From JBGPLH01 sp041486365 [NCBI: Thermodesulfobacteriota bacterium] (GTDB taxonomy: Bacteria > JAUYMQ01): DNA of 15,820 nucleotides. Of the stretch, positions 8,819-15,820 are shown piece by piece; the first letter of the stretch is position 1, and the number at the start of each line of letters is the position of its first letter. The stretch covers positions 1 to 15,820 of the forward strand of contig JBGPLH010000040.1 in the NCBI GenBank assembly GCA_041486365.1, read 5' to 3'. The notes below the pieces were generated by a model, which made no database searches, was not told the DNA's origin, and saw only the letters and a program-made list of their open reading frames with translations. The translations under genes were made by a program, and so were the position numbers.

Positions 8819-9434
8819 GCCGGAGGTCTCCCGCGCAGCGGGGGCCGACAAGAAGCTGAAGGCCGAGGCGGCCGCCGCCCCGCGAACAACCAGGATTCCG
8901 AGGCTGCGGGATCGCTATTTCAAGGACTGCGTGCCGGCGCTCATGAAGGAATTCAACTACGGGAACACGATGCAGGTGCCGCGCCTTGAGAAGATCGTGC
9001 TGAACATCGGGCTCGGCGAGGCGATCTCCAACGCCAAGCTGATCGACGCCGCCGTGGAGGATCTCGGGGTGATCACGGGGCAGCGGCCGGTGGTGACCCG
9101 GGCCAAGAAGGCCATCGCCAATTTCAAGCTGCGGCAGGGCCTCCCCATCGGCGTCATGGTGACCCTGCGTCAGAACCGGATGTACGAGTTCCTCGATCGC
9201 CTCGTGAACATGGCGCTCCCGCGGGTGCGCGACTTCAAGGGCGTCTCGGGCAAGAGCTTCGACGGGCGCGGCAATTACACGCTGGGCCTGCGGGAGCAGC
9301 TGATCTTCCCCGAGATCAACTATGACAAGGTCGAGAAGATCAAGGGAATGAACATCACGATCGTGACCACGGCACGGACGGACGAGGAAGCCAAGGCGCT
9401 CCTGCGGCTGTTCGGGATGCCGTTCCGAAACTAG
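8811..9434 (+). CDS. rplE: 50S ribosomal protein L5 (uL5) with N-terminal extension
   Basis: L5 binds 5S rRNA and contacts P-site tRNA. The family core begins at [41 protein letters not shown] and ends [22 protein letters not shown]. From the ATG at 8811 the protein is 207 residues, against about 180 for most L5 proteins. The extra N-terminal ~28 residues are charged and Ala-rich ([22 protein letters not shown]). No ATG, GTG or TTG lies in frame between 8811 and the conserved core, so the extension appears genuine. The start overlaps the rplX stop region by 8 bases, which suggests coupling. Confidence 0.95.
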   Translation: MPEPEVSRAAGADKKLKAEAAAAPRTTRIPRLRDRYFKDCVPALMKEFNYGNTMQVPRLEKIVLNIGLGEAISNAKLIDAAVEDLGVITGQRPVVTRAKKAIANFKLRQGLPIGVMVTLRQNRMYEFLDRLVNMALPRVRDFKGVSGKSFDGRGNYTLGLREQLIFPEINYDKVEKIKGMNITIVTTARTDEEAKALLRLFGMPFRN

Positions 9435-9450
9435 AGAGAAAGGTCGTCCC

Positions 9451-9639
9451 GTGGCGAAGAAGTCCCAGATGGCACGCTGCTTTCTGAGGAAGCCGAAGTT
9501 CGTCGTTCGCGCCTACCACCGCTGCCCGGTCTGCGGCCGGTCGCGCGGCTACTACCGGCGGTTCGACCTGTGCCGGATCTGCTTCCGGAACCTCGCCCTG
9601 CAGGGCCGGATTCCAGGCGTGACGAAAGCAAGCTGGTGA
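9451..9639 (+). CDS. rpsN: 30S ribosomal protein S14 type Z (uS14)
   Basis: S14 is a head protein of the small subunit. This is the short zinc form of 62 residues, with Cys25/Cys28 (RCPVCGR) and Cys41/Cys44 (CRIC), followed by [18 protein letters not shown]. The GTG at 9451 with AAAGG (9439–9443) gives [10 protein letters not shown], matching the family start. The ATG at 9469 would remove six N-terminal residues. The zinc-free long form is not seen here. Confidence 0.96.
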   Translation: MAKKSQMARCFLRKPKFVVRAYHRCPVCGRSRGYYRRFDLCRICFRNLALQGRIPGVTKASW

Positions 9640-9644
9640 CACGC

Positions 9645-9663
9645 CGGCGCGGCCGACGCGCCG
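9645..9663 (+). other. Intercistronic hairpin, rpsN–rpsH
   Basis: CGGCGCG (9645–9651), loop GCCGA, CGCGCCG (9657–9663): a perfect 7-bp stem starting 5 bases after the rpsN stop and ending 7 bases before the AGGAG (9671–9675) of rpsH. There is no T-run. Confidence 0.65.
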
Positions 9664-9685
9664 CGCAGGCAGGAGTGGAAATCTC

Positions 9686-10078
9686 ATGATGACCGATCCC
9701 ATTGCGGACATGCTCACCCGGATCCGTAACGGCGTCCGGGCGAAGTTCGAGGAGGTGTTGATGCCCTCCTCGAGGCTCAAGGTCCGCATCGCGGAGATCC
9801 TGAAGGACGAGGGGTACATCGAGAACTACCTGCACGTCGATGACGGACGGCAGGGAAGCCTCAAGGTGCGCCTGAAGTACCAGGACGAGGTGCCGGCCAT
9901 CACGGGCATCCGCCGCGTGAGCAGCCCCGGACGCCGGGTGTACGTGCGCGCCACCGAGATCCCCCGCGTGTTGAACGGCATCGGGATCGCTATCCTCTCG
10001 ACCTCCTCGGGGATCATGACGGACCGCCGGGCGCGGGAGGTACACGTGGGTGGCGAGCTCCTCCTGACGATCTGGTAA
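9686..10078 (+). CDS. rpsH: 30S ribosomal protein S8 (uS8)
   Basis: S8 is a primary 16S rRNA-binding protein; in Escherichia coli it represses the spc operon by binding near rplE, and no equivalent site was recognised here. The 130-residue product has [15 protein letters not shown] at the start and the signature STSSGIMTD (105–113), followed by [17 protein letters not shown]. Two consecutive ATG codons (9686, 9689) could serve; AGGAG at 9671–9675 favours the first. Confidence 0.97.
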   Translation: MMTDPIADMLTRIRNGVRAKFEEVLMPSSRLKVRIAEILKDEGYIENYLHVDDGRQGSLKVRLKYQDEVPAITGIRRVSSPGRRVYVRATEIPRVLNGIGIAILSTSSGIMTDRRAREVHVGGELLLTIW

Positions 10079-10091
10079 TGGGGAACGGCTG

Positions 10092-10643
10092 ATGTCTCGA
10101 ATCGGAAAACGGCCGATCGCGGTGCCGGGCGGCGTGACGGTGACCTCGAAGGACAGCGGCGTGGAGGTGAAGGGGCCGAGGGGGACGCTCTTCCATCGGG
10201 TCCCCCCGTTGGTCGCGGTGAAGCTCGAGGGCGAGACGCTCACGGTCACGCGCGGCGATGAGTCGCGCTCCGTGCGCGCGCTGCACGGTCTCACCCGCGC
10301 GATGTTGCAGAACATGGTCACGGGGGTCACGAGCGGGTTCCGCAAGCAGCTGGAGATCGTGGGCGTGGGCTACAAGGCCGAGGTGCAGGGCGCAACGCTG
10401 GTGCTCGCGCTGGGCTACTCGCACCCGATCCGGGTGGAGATCCCGAAGGGCCTCTCGGTCAAGGCCGAGCGCCCCACCCTGCTCACCATCGAGGGCGCCG
10501 ACCGGCAGGCGGTGGGCGAGTTCGCCGCCAAGGTGCGCGCCCTGCGGGCCCCCGAGCCCTACAAGGGCAAGGGCGTCAAGTACACGGACGAGCGGATCCG
10601 CCGCAAGGTCGGCAAGACCGGCGCGACCGCCGGCGGCAAGTAA
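10092..10643 (+). CDS. rplF: 50S ribosomal protein L6 (uL6)
   Basis: L6 sits near the sarcin–ricin loop and the factor-binding site. The 183-residue product has the usual two-repeat fold: [18 protein letters not shown] at the start, then [32 protein letters not shown]. The C-terminal signature is [24 protein letters not shown]. The ATG follows a GGGGA (10080–10084) by 7 bases. Confidence 0.97.
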   Translation: MSRIGKRPIAVPGGVTVTSKDSGVEVKGPRGTLFHRVPPLVAVKLEGETLTVTRGDESRSVRALHGLTRAMLQNMVTGVTSGFRKQLEIVGVGYKAEVQGATLVLALGYSHPIRVEIPKGLSVKAERPTLLTIEGADRQAVGEFAAKVRALRAPEPYKGKGVKYTDERIRRKVGKTGATAGGK

Positions 10644-10658
10644 GGGAGCGCGACGAAC

Positions 10659-11027
10659 GTGGCGGACACGATCCGGAAAAACGCCCAGCGAGAGAAGCGC
10701 CAGCGGCGCGTGATGAATAAGGTGCGGGCCGCGGCCCGGGACCGGCACATCCTGACCGTGTTCCGGAGCGCCCGCCACATCTACGCGAGTTTCCAGGAGC
10801 CGGGAGGCCGGACGATCTTCAGCGTCTCGACGCTCTCGAAGGAGCTCCGGGACGGCGGCAAGAGCAGCGGCAACCTGGAGAGCGCCAAGAAGGTGGGGAA
10901 GCTTGCCGCCCAGAAGGCGATCGAGAAGGGTTTCGGCAAGGTCGTCTTCAACCGCAACGGGTTCCTTTACCACGGCCGGGTGCGTGCGCTCGCCGAGGCC
11001 GCCCGGGAAGCCGGGCTGAAGTTCTGA
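10659..11027 (+). CDS. rplR: 50S ribosomal protein L18 (uL18)
   Basis: L18 binds 5S rRNA together with L5. The 122 residues match the family: [35 protein letters not shown], then [48 protein letters not shown]. The GTG start at 10659 follows AAGGGAG (10642–10648) by 10 bases; the first residues ([17 protein letters not shown]) are basic, as expected. Confidence 0.97.
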   Translation: MADTIRKNAQREKRQRRVMNKVRAAARDRHILTVFRSARHIYASFQEPGGRTIFSVSTLSKELRDGGKSSGNLESAKKVGKLAAQKAIEKGFGKVVFNRNGFLYHGRVRALAEAAREAGLKF

Positions 11028-11063
11028 TCCGGCGGCGCCGCCCCGTGGCGGCCCTGTCGGGAG

Positions 11064-11083
11064 GGCGCGGCTTCCGCCGCGCC
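11064..11083 (+). other. Strong intercistronic hairpin, rplR–rpsE
   Basis: GGCGCGGC (11064–11071), loop TTCC, GCCGCGCC (11076–11083): a perfect 8-bp GC stem in the 97-base rplR–rpsE gap, the longest gap in the spc block. A further self-complementary GGCGGCGCCGCC lies nearby at 11031–11042. No T-run follows. Confidence 0.65.
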
Positions 11084-11110
11084 ACAACGCGGCGCCCCGC
11101 GGGGAGCGTC

Positions 11111-11117
11111 GGAGGGA
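11111..11117 (+). promoter_or_regulatory. Shine–Dalgarno supporting the TTG start of rpsE
   Basis: GGAGGGA lies 7 bases before TTG 11125 and 16 bases before the next in-frame ATG (11134). The spacing favours the TTG. Confidence 0.6.
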
Positions 11118-11124
11118 GAAGCGC

Positions 11125-11652
11125 TTGGGTCGAATGATTCGCGATGATCGGCGCGGCCGCGGAGGCGGCAAGCAGATGAACGCGTCCGAGTTCGCGCTGA
11201 ACGATCGCGTCGTGCACATCAACCGCGTCGCCAAAGTCGTGAAGGGTGGCCGGCGCTTCAGCTTCAGCGCGCTCGTCGTCGTGGGAGACGGCGGAGGCCA
11301 CGTGGGCGTGGGTCTCGGCAAGGCGAACGAGGTGCCGGAGGCCATCAAGAAGGGGATCGAGCAGGCGCGCAAGAACCTGATCCCGGTCCCGATCCGGGAG
11401 GGCACCATCCCGCACGAGGTGATCGGCCGCTTCGGCGCCGGTGCCGTGCTGCTGAAGCCGGCCTCCCCGGGGACCGGCGTGATCGCGGGCGGCGCGGTGC
11501 GGGCCGTGCTCGAATCGGTTGGTATCCGCAACATCCTGACGAAGAGCCTCGGGTCCAACAACCCGCACAACGTCGTGAAGGCGACGCTGGACGGGCTGTC
11601 CCGGCTCAAGAACGTGGTGGCGCCGGCCCAGGCGGCCGGGGCGTCGCGTTAG
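11125..11652 (+). CDS. rpsE: 30S ribosomal protein S5 (uS5), TTG start
   Basis: S5 contributes to decoding fidelity and the mRNA entry site. The 175-residue product has the N-terminal double-stranded-RNA-binding-like domain, with [45 protein letters not shown] at about 26–70. The C-terminal domain includes [47 protein letters not shown] at 11125 is chosen on ribosome-site spacing; ATG 11134 would shorten it by three residues. Confidence 0.95.
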   Translation: MGRMIRDDRRGRGGGKQMNASEFALNDRVVHINRVAKVVKGGRRFSFSALVVVGDGGGHVGVGLGKANEVPEAIKKGIEQARKNLIPVPIREGTIPHEVIGRFGAGAVLLKPASPGTGVIAGGAVRAVLESVGIRNILTKSLGSNNPHNVVKATLDGLSRLKNVVAPAQAAGASR

Positions 11653-11662
11653 AGGAGAGGCC

Positions 11663-11866
11663 ATGTCGAGCGGGAAGGCGGCGGCCGGCAAGACCCTGCG
11701 GGTGACCTGGGTGCAGAGCGCCATCGGGCGCGACGGGCGGCAGAAGATCACTGTGCGCGGGCTCGGCCTGCGCCGGCTCCATCAGACCGTGGCGCTTCCC
11801 GACACGCCGGCAATTCGCGGGATGATCCGGAAGGTGAGCCACCTGGTGCGGGTCGAGACGAACTAG
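11663..11866 (+). CDS. rpmD: 50S ribosomal protein L30 (uL30)
   Basis: L30 is a small large-subunit protein that some bacterial lineages lack. The 67-residue product shows [53 protein letters not shown], the complete family fold, with about eight extra residues (SSGKAAAG) before the core. GAGGAGAGG at 11652–11660 overlaps the rpsE stop and is very close to the ATG. Confidence 0.96.
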   Translation: MSSGKAAAGKTLRVTWVQSAIGRDGRQKITVRGLGLRRLHQTVALPDTPAIRGMIRKVSHLVRVETN

Positions 11867-11891
11867 AGCGGTCCTGACGAGGAGCGAACCG

Positions 11892-12347
11892 ATGGCTGGG
11901 ATCCTGAGCGAGCTGCGTCCCGTCCCCGGCGCCGTGAAGAAGCGCAAGCGGGTCGGCCGGGGCCCCGGCTCGGGCCACGGGAAGACGTCGACCAAGGGGC
12001 ACAAGGGGGCCAAGGCCCGCCGGGGCGGCGGCCTCAAGATGGGCAAGGCGGGCTTCGAGGGCGGCCAGATGCCGCTGCAGCGCCGGCTCCCCAAGCGCGG
12101 CTTCACGAACATCTTCAAGAAGGAATTCCAGGTCGTGAATCTGCGGGACCTGGCCGGATTCGAGGCGGGGAGCATCGTGGACGCCCAGGCCCTCGTCGAG
12201 GCGGGGCTGGTGCGCTCCGCGAAGGCGCCGGTGAAGGTGCTCGGCGACGGCGAGATCCGCGGGGCCCTCACGCTGCGCGCGGCCGCTTTCAGCACCCAGG
12301 CGAAGACGAAGATCGAGGCGGCGGGCGGCAGGGCGGAGAAGGTCTGA
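11892..12347 (+). CDS. rplO: 50S ribosomal protein L15 (uL15)
   Basis: L15 binds 23S rRNA with a long basic, glycine-rich N-terminal tail, visible as KKRKRVGRGPGSGHGKTSTKGHKGAKARRGGG (about 17–48), followed by FEGGQMPLQRRLPKRGFTN. The C-terminal globular part is VNLRDLAGFEAGSIVDAQALVEAGLVRS. The 151-residue length is normal. GAGGAG at 11879–11884 precedes the ATG by 7 bases. Confidence 0.97.
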   Translation: MAGILSELRPVPGAVKKRKRVGRGPGSGHGKTSTKGHKGAKARRGGGLKMGKAGFEGGQMPLQRRLPKRGFTNIFKKEFQVVNLRDLAGFEAGSIVDAQALVEAGLVRSAKAPVKVLGDGEIRGALTLRAAAFSTQAKTKIEAAGGRAEKV

Positions 12348-12363
12348 CGCCCTCCCGCGGGCG
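12348..12363 (+). other. Weak hairpin, rplO–secY
   Basis: CGCCC (12348–12352) pairs with GGGCG (12359–12363) around TCCCGC; CCCGCGGG (12354–12361) is also self-complementary. It starts right after the rplO stop. The stem is short, so structure is uncertain. Confidence 0.35.
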
Positions 12364-12386
12364 GCACATTCCAAGAGGCGGTCATC

Positions 12387-13709
12387 TTGGCCACCAGCGG
12401 CATCGGCAATATCGGAAAGGTCCCCGAGCTCCAGAAGCGGATCCTCTTCACGCTCGGGATGCTGGCGGTCTATCGCGTCGGCTGCGCGGTCCCGGTGCCC
12501 GGCGTGAACGCCGCGGCCATCGCCGACTTCTTCGCGCGGGCCTCGCGGGGTGCCGGATCGCTCTTCGGGCTGCTCAACCTCTTCACGGGTGGCGCGCTCG
12601 AGCAATTCTCGGTCTTCGCCCTCGGGATCATGCCGTACATCAGCGCGAGCATCATCCTGCAGCTGCTCACGGTGGTGATCCCCCAGCTCGAGAAGCTCTC
12701 CAAGGAGGGCGAGTCCGGGCGCAAGAAGATCACCCAGTACACCCGCTACGGGACCGTGGTCCTCTCGCTGGTTCAGGGAACGATCCTGTCCTTCTCCCTG
12801 CAGGGAGGCGCCTTCGGGCCCGACACGGTGATCAATCCCGGCTGGAAGTTCCAGGCGATGACGGTGCTCACGCTCACGAGCGGCACCGCGTTCATCATGT
12901 GGCTGGGCGAGCAGATCACGGAACGGGGAATCGGCAACGGGATCTCGCTGATCATCTTCGCGGGCATCGTGGTCCGGATCCCGGGGGCCATCAGCACGAC
13001 GTTCCGACTGCTCGAGCAGGGGGAGCTCCGGATCCCAACGCTCCTGATCCTGCTGGCGCTCATGCTCCTGGTGATCGCCGTGATCATCTTCTTCGAGGGA
13101 GCGCAGCGGCGGATCCCGATCCAGTACGCGAAGAAGATCGTGGGGCGGAAGGTGTACGGCGGGCGGAGCACCTATTTCCCGCTCCGGATCAACACGGCGG
13201 GCGTGATCCCGCCCATCTTCGCGTCGTCGATCCTGCTGTTCCCGATCACCCTCGCACGGTTCCTGTCGCCCGATATGGCGGAGCGGGTGACGGGCTGGTT
13301 CTCGCCGACGCACCTGCTCTACACGCTGTGCTACGTGGGCCTGATCATCTTCTTCTGCTACTTCTACACGGCCGTGATGATCAACCCGACGGACGTGGCG
13401 GACAACATCAAGAAGTACGGCGGCTACATCCCGGGGATCCGGCCCGGCAGGCGAACGGCGGACTACATCGACCGGGTGCTGGCACGGATCACGCTGGTGG
13501 GGGCGTTGTACATCGCGTCGGTGTGCATCCTTCCCACGTTCCTGATCGCGAACCTGAACACCCCGTTCTACTTCGGCGGCACGGCGCTGCTCATCGTGGT
13601 GGGGGTGGCCAAGGACACCATGGCGCAGATCGAGAGCCACCTGATCATGCGCAACTACAGCGGCTTCCTGAAGGGGGCCCGCATGAAGGGCCGCTTCGAC
13701 CGCGCGTGA
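12387..13709 (+). CDS. secY: Preprotein translocase subunit SecY, TTG start
   Basis: SecY is the channel subunit of the Sec translocon in the cytoplasmic membrane and has ten transmembrane helices. The 440-residue length is standard. Hydrophobic helices are recognisable throughout, with signatures [50 protein letters not shown] sequence ([13 protein letters not shown]), the cytosolic loop [33 protein letters not shown], and the late loop [28 protein letters not shown]. The TTG at 12387 follows AAGAGG (12373–12378) by 8 bases; no ATG or GTG upstream fits, and the next ATG would remove the N-terminus. It lies between rplO and adk, as is usual. Confidence 0.97.
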   Translation: MATSGIGNIGKVPELQKRILFTLGMLAVYRVGCAVPVPGVNAAAIADFFARASRGAGSLFGLLNLFTGGALEQFSVFALGIMPYISASIILQLLTVVIPQLEKLSKEGESGRKKITQYTRYGTVVLSLVQGTILSFSLQGGAFGPDTVINPGWKFQAMTVLTLTSGTAFIMWLGEQITERGIGNGISLIIFAGIVVRIPGAISTTFRLLEQGELRIPTLLILLALMLLVIAVIIFFEGAQRRIPIQYAKKIVGRKVYGGRSTYFPLRINTAGVIPPIFASSILLFPITLARFLSPDMAERVTGWFSPTHLLYTLCYVGLIIFFCYFYTAVMINPTDVADNIKKYGGYIPGIRPGRRTADYIDRVLARITLVGALYIASVCILPTFLIANLNTPFYFGGTALLIVVGVAKDTMAQIESHLIMRNYSGFLKGARMKGRFDRA

Positions 13710-13725
13710 GACGCGAAGGCCGCCC

Positions 13726-14370
13726 ATGAACCTGATCCTGCTGGGGCCGCCCGGCGCGGGCAAGGGGACCCAGGCCAAGCTCCTCGCCGAGCGGCGAGGG
13801 ATCCCCCAGATCTCGACGGGCGACATGCTCCGCGCCGCGGTGAAGGCGGGCACACCGCTCGGGAGAGAGGCCCAGGCGATCATGGAGCGGGGCGAGCTGG
13901 TCCCCGACGAGATAGTGATCGGACTCTTTCACGATCGCTCGTCCCAGGCCGACGCGGCCGGCGGGTTCATCCTCGACGGCTTCCCGCGCACGGTGACGCA
14001 GGCCGAGGCGCTCCGGAAGATCCTCTCGGAGCGCGGCCGGCGGATCGACCGGGTGGTGAGCATCGATGTGGCGGAGGACGAGCTGGTGGGCCGGATCGTC
14101 GGGCGGCGCACCTGCCGGTCCTGCCAGGCGATGTATCACGTGAAGGCCTCCCCGCCCAAGGTCGCCGGCCGGTGCGACCGATGCGGCGGCGAGCTGCACC
14201 AGCGCGCCGACGACAATGAGGACACCGTCCGCGAGAGGCTCCGGGTGTACCGCAGCCAGACCGAGCCCCTGATCGCTTACTACGACCGCGAGGGGGTGGT
14301 GCGGCGCGTGCCCGGCACGGGGCCCATCGAACCCATCTTCGCGGCGATCCGGGCGGCGATCGAGGCCTGA
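13726..14370 (+). CDS. adk: Adenylate kinase, zinc-LID form
   Basis: The enzyme interconverts ATP + AMP and 2 ADP in the cytosol. The 214-residue product has the P-loop GPPGAGKGT (7–15), the AMP-site ISTGDMLR (29–36), DGFPRT (84–89), and a long LID with Cys130/Cys133 (RTCRSC) and Cys150/Cys153 (RCDRC), a complete zinc-type four-cysteine set. RADDNEDTVRERLRVY (160–175) is also typical. The ATG lies 16 bases after the secY stop, with a modest GAAGG-like site. Confidence 0.97.
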   Translation: MNLILLGPPGAGKGTQAKLLAERRGIPQISTGDMLRAAVKAGTPLGREAQAIMERGELVPDEIVIGLFHDRSSQADAAGGFILDGFPRTVTQAEALRKILSERGRRIDRVVSIDVAEDELVGRIVGRRTCRSCQAMYHVKASPPKVAGRCDRCGGELHQRADDNEDTVRERLRVYRSQTEPLIAYYDREGVVRRVPGTGPIEPIFAAIRAAIEA

Positions 14371-14389
14371 CCCGGCACGCGGGTGAGCC

Positions 14390-15136
14390 ATGATCGTCCT
14401 GAAGAGCCAGCGCGAGATCGACCTCATGCGCCGCGCCGGCCGAATTGTGGCGGAGATCCTCGATCGACTGCGCGAGGAAGTGAAGCCCGGGGTCGCGACG
14501 ATCGACCTCGACACCTTGGCCGAGCGACTCACCCGCAAGGCGGGTGCACTGCCGGCCTTCAAGGGTTACCGGGGATACCGGCACACGCTCTGCACGAGCG
14601 TGAACGAGCAGGTGGTCCACGGGATTCCGGGGCGCCGGATCCTGAAGGACGGGGACATCGTCGGGATCGACTTCGGGGTGATCATCGAGGGCTATTTCGG
14701 CGACGCCGCGGTCACGGTCCCGGTAGGCCGGGTGAGCGAGCAAGCGCGGCGCCTGCTCGAGACCACGGAGGAGGCTCTCCGGCTGGGGATCGCGAATGCC
14801 ACCGCGAGTCACCGGTTGCACGACATCGGCGCCGCGGTGCAGGCCTTCGCGGAATCGCGGGACTACTCGGTGGTCCGCGAGTACGTGGGACACGGGATAG
14901 GCCGGGAGCTGCACGAAGCGCCGCAGGTCCCGAACTTCGGCGATCCCGGCACGGGGATCCGGCTCCGCCCCGGGATGACACTGGCCATCGAGCCGATGAT
15001 CAACGCCGGTGGCAGGGACGTGGAGACCCTTGAGGACGGCTGGACGGTGGTGACGCGCGATCGGTCGCTCTCGGCCCATTTCGAGCACACGATCGCCATC
15101 ACGGAGAGCGGCACGGAGATCCTCACCACGCCCTAG
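14390..15136 (+). CDS. map: Methionine aminopeptidase, type I
   Basis: The enzyme removes the N-terminal methionine from nascent proteins using a two-metal centre. All five metal ligands are visible: Asp94 (VGIDFG), Asp105 (YFGDAA), His168 (YVGHGIG), Glu201 (AIEPM) and Glu232 (AHFEHTI). The substrate-site His77 (VVHGIP) is also present. The 248-residue length fits the short type Ia family; there is no N-terminal SEC-C-like extension. The ATG is 19 bases after the adk stop. The clustering of adk, map and infA after secY is widely conserved. Confidence 0.97.
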   Translation: MIVLKSQREIDLMRRAGRIVAEILDRLREEVKPGVATIDLDTLAERLTRKAGALPAFKGYRGYRHTLCTSVNEQVVHGIPGRRILKDGDIVGIDFGVIIEGYFGDAAVTVPVGRVSEQARRLLETTEEALRLGIANATASHRLHDIGAAVQAFAESRDYSVVREYVGHGIGRELHEAPQVPNFGDPGTGIRLRPGMTLAIEPMINAGGRDVETLEDGWTVVTRDRSLSAHFEHTIAITESGTEILTTP

Positions 15137-15154
15137 ACGGTTTGCAGGAGCGAC

Positions 15155-15373
15155 ATGCCCAAGGACGAATCCATCGAAGTGCAGGGGACGGTGCTCGAGC
15201 CGCTGCCCAACGCGATGTTCCGCGTGGAGCTGGAAAACGGCCACAAGGTGCTCGCCCACATCTCCGGCAAAATGAGGATGCACTTCATCAAGATCCTCGC
15301 CGGGGACAAGGTGACCGTCGAGCTTTCCCCCTACGATCTCACACGCGGCCGGATCACCTACCGCGCGAAGTGA
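15155..15373 (+). CDS. infA: Translation initiation factor IF-1
   Basis: IF-1 is an OB-fold protein that blocks the ribosomal A site during initiation. The 72-residue product is standard: [75 protein letters not shown] (15146–15150) is 4 bases before the ATG, which lies 18 bases after the map stop. Confidence 0.97.
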   Translation: MPKDESIEVQGTVLEPLPNAMFRVELENGHKVLAHISGKMRMHFIKILAGDKVTVELSPYDLTRGRITYRAK

Positions 15374-15398
15374 CGGGGCCGGCTCTGAGAATGCCGTT

Positions 15399-15415
15399 CC
15401 GCCCGGTGCGGGCGG
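15399..15415 (+). other. Intercistronic hairpin, infA–rpmJ
   Basis: CCGCCCG (15399–15405), loop GTG, CGGGCGG (15409–15415): a perfect 7-bp stem. The outer TTC and GAA can add pairs past a GC bulge. It lies 11 bases before the AAGGGA (15427–15432) that serves rpmJ. Confidence 0.65.
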
Positions 15416-15440
15416 GCGAACCATCCAAGGGAATCTGGCG

Positions 15441-15554
15441 ATGAAGGTCAAGACGTCGGTCAAGCGCATCTGTGACAAGTGCCGGGTCATCCGGCGGCGT
15501 GGCGTGGTGCGCGTGATTTGCGACAACCCGAGGCACAAGCAGCGGCAGGGCTAG
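15441..15554 (+). CDS. rpmJ: 50S ribosomal protein L36 (bL36), zinc form
   Basis: L36 is the smallest large-subunit protein. The 37-residue frame reads [20 protein letters not shown], then [17 protein letters not shown]. The zinc ligands Cys11, Cys14, Cys27 and His32 are all present, so this is the cysteine-containing form. AAGGGA at 15427–15432 is 8 bases before the ATG. Length and sequence are typical despite the short size. Confidence 0.96.
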   Translation: MKVKTSVKRICDKCRVIRRRGVVRVICDNPRHKQRQG

Positions 15555-15562
15555 AGCCCAGC

Positions 15563-15589
15563 CCGGGGAAGGGGGCAATCCCTTCCCGG
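15563..15589 (+). promoter_or_regulatory. Strong hairpin in the rpsM leader
   Basis: GGGAAGGG (15566–15573) pairs perfectly with CCCTTCCC (15580–15587) around GGCAAT, and CC (15563–15564) with GG (15588–15589) past a single bulged G. The stem is about 10 bp long, without a T-run, and sits 21 bases upstream of the rpsM Shine–Dalgarno. In Escherichia coli, S4 regulates the alpha operon from a structure overlapping the rpsM start; that this one has the same role is inference from position only. Confidence 0.5.
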
Positions 15590-15622
15590 ACGCGGCGTGC
15601 GCCGTCGTCGAGGAGGCAGCCA

Positions 15623-15820
15623 GTGGCGCGTATCGCGGGGATCGACCTCCCCAAGGAAAAACGGATCGAGGTCGCCCTCACCTATATCTTCGGGATCGGC
15701 CGAACCACCTCCCAGAAGATCCTGGAGAAGGCGGAGGTGGACCCGAACACCCGGACCCACCAGCTCACCGAGAACGAGGTGGTGCGCATTCGCGAGACGA
15801 TCGAGCGGGAGCACAAGGTC
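15623..15820 (+). CDS. rpsM: 30S ribosomal protein S13 (uS13), N-terminal part
   Basis: S13 is a head protein that contacts P-site tRNA and forms intersubunit bridges. The first 66 residues are visible: [60 protein letters not shown]. The frame is open to the right edge. The GTG start at 15623 follows a strong GAGGAGG (15610–15616) by 6 bases. It is the first gene of the alpha operon segment; the rest lies outside the window. Confidence 0.96.
   Translation, partial: MARIAGIDLPKEKRIEVALTYIFGIGRTTSQKILEKAEVDPNTRTHQLTENEVVRIRETIEREHKV

Overview
The window is a GC-rich bacterial chromosomal segment holding the standard str–S10–spc–alpha ribosomal protein supercluster. All 30 genes lie on the + strand and none is visibly broken. 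The two edge genes (fusA, rpsM) are cut only by the window. The gene order, with adk–map–infA–rpmJ–rpsM after secY, is widespread in Bacteria outside the gammaproteobacteria. S14 is the zinc type, and L24, L36 and adenylate kinase also keep their zinc cysteines. The sequence does not let me name the phylum. The GC richness, frequent GTG starts and an [12 protein letters not shown] intergenic repeat would fit a PVC/FCB-type or uncultivated lineage, but that is a weak inference.

Layout: 1–1382 is the C-terminal two thirds of fusA. A 136-bp spacer with a terminator-like hairpin leads to tuf (1519–2709). A 174-bp spacer made largely of repeats leads to the S10 operon: rpsJ, rplC, rplD, rplW, rplB, rpsS, rplV, rpsC, rplP, rpmC, rpsQ (2884–8052). 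The spc operon follows: rplN, rplX, rplE, rpsN(Z), rpsH, rplF, rplR, rpsE, rpmD, rplO, secY (8118–13709). Then come adk, map, infA and rpmJ (13726–15554) and the start of rpsM (15623 to the right edge). No gene-free stretch exceeds 300 bp. Several junctions overlap or nearly touch (rplP/rpmC, rpmC/rpsQ, rplX/rplE), which suggests translational coupling within a long polycistronic transcript.

The products work together in translation and its immediate downstream steps: the ribosomal proteins build both subunits, EF-Tu and EF-G drive elongation, IF1 acts in initiation, methionine aminopeptidase trims nascent chains, SecY forms the membrane protein channel, and adenylate kinase balances adenine nucleotides.

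I did not find an undescribed system. What deserves a second look is non-coding or compositional: a 39-bp palindromic tandem repeat that starts at the tuf stop codon, with a degenerate copy on the other side of rpsJ; a second palindromic repeat next to it; a tuf gene whose codons are strongly G-ending, unlike its neighbours, until the last ~20 codons; and a series of strong GC-rich hairpins in most of the longer intercistronic gaps of the cluster.
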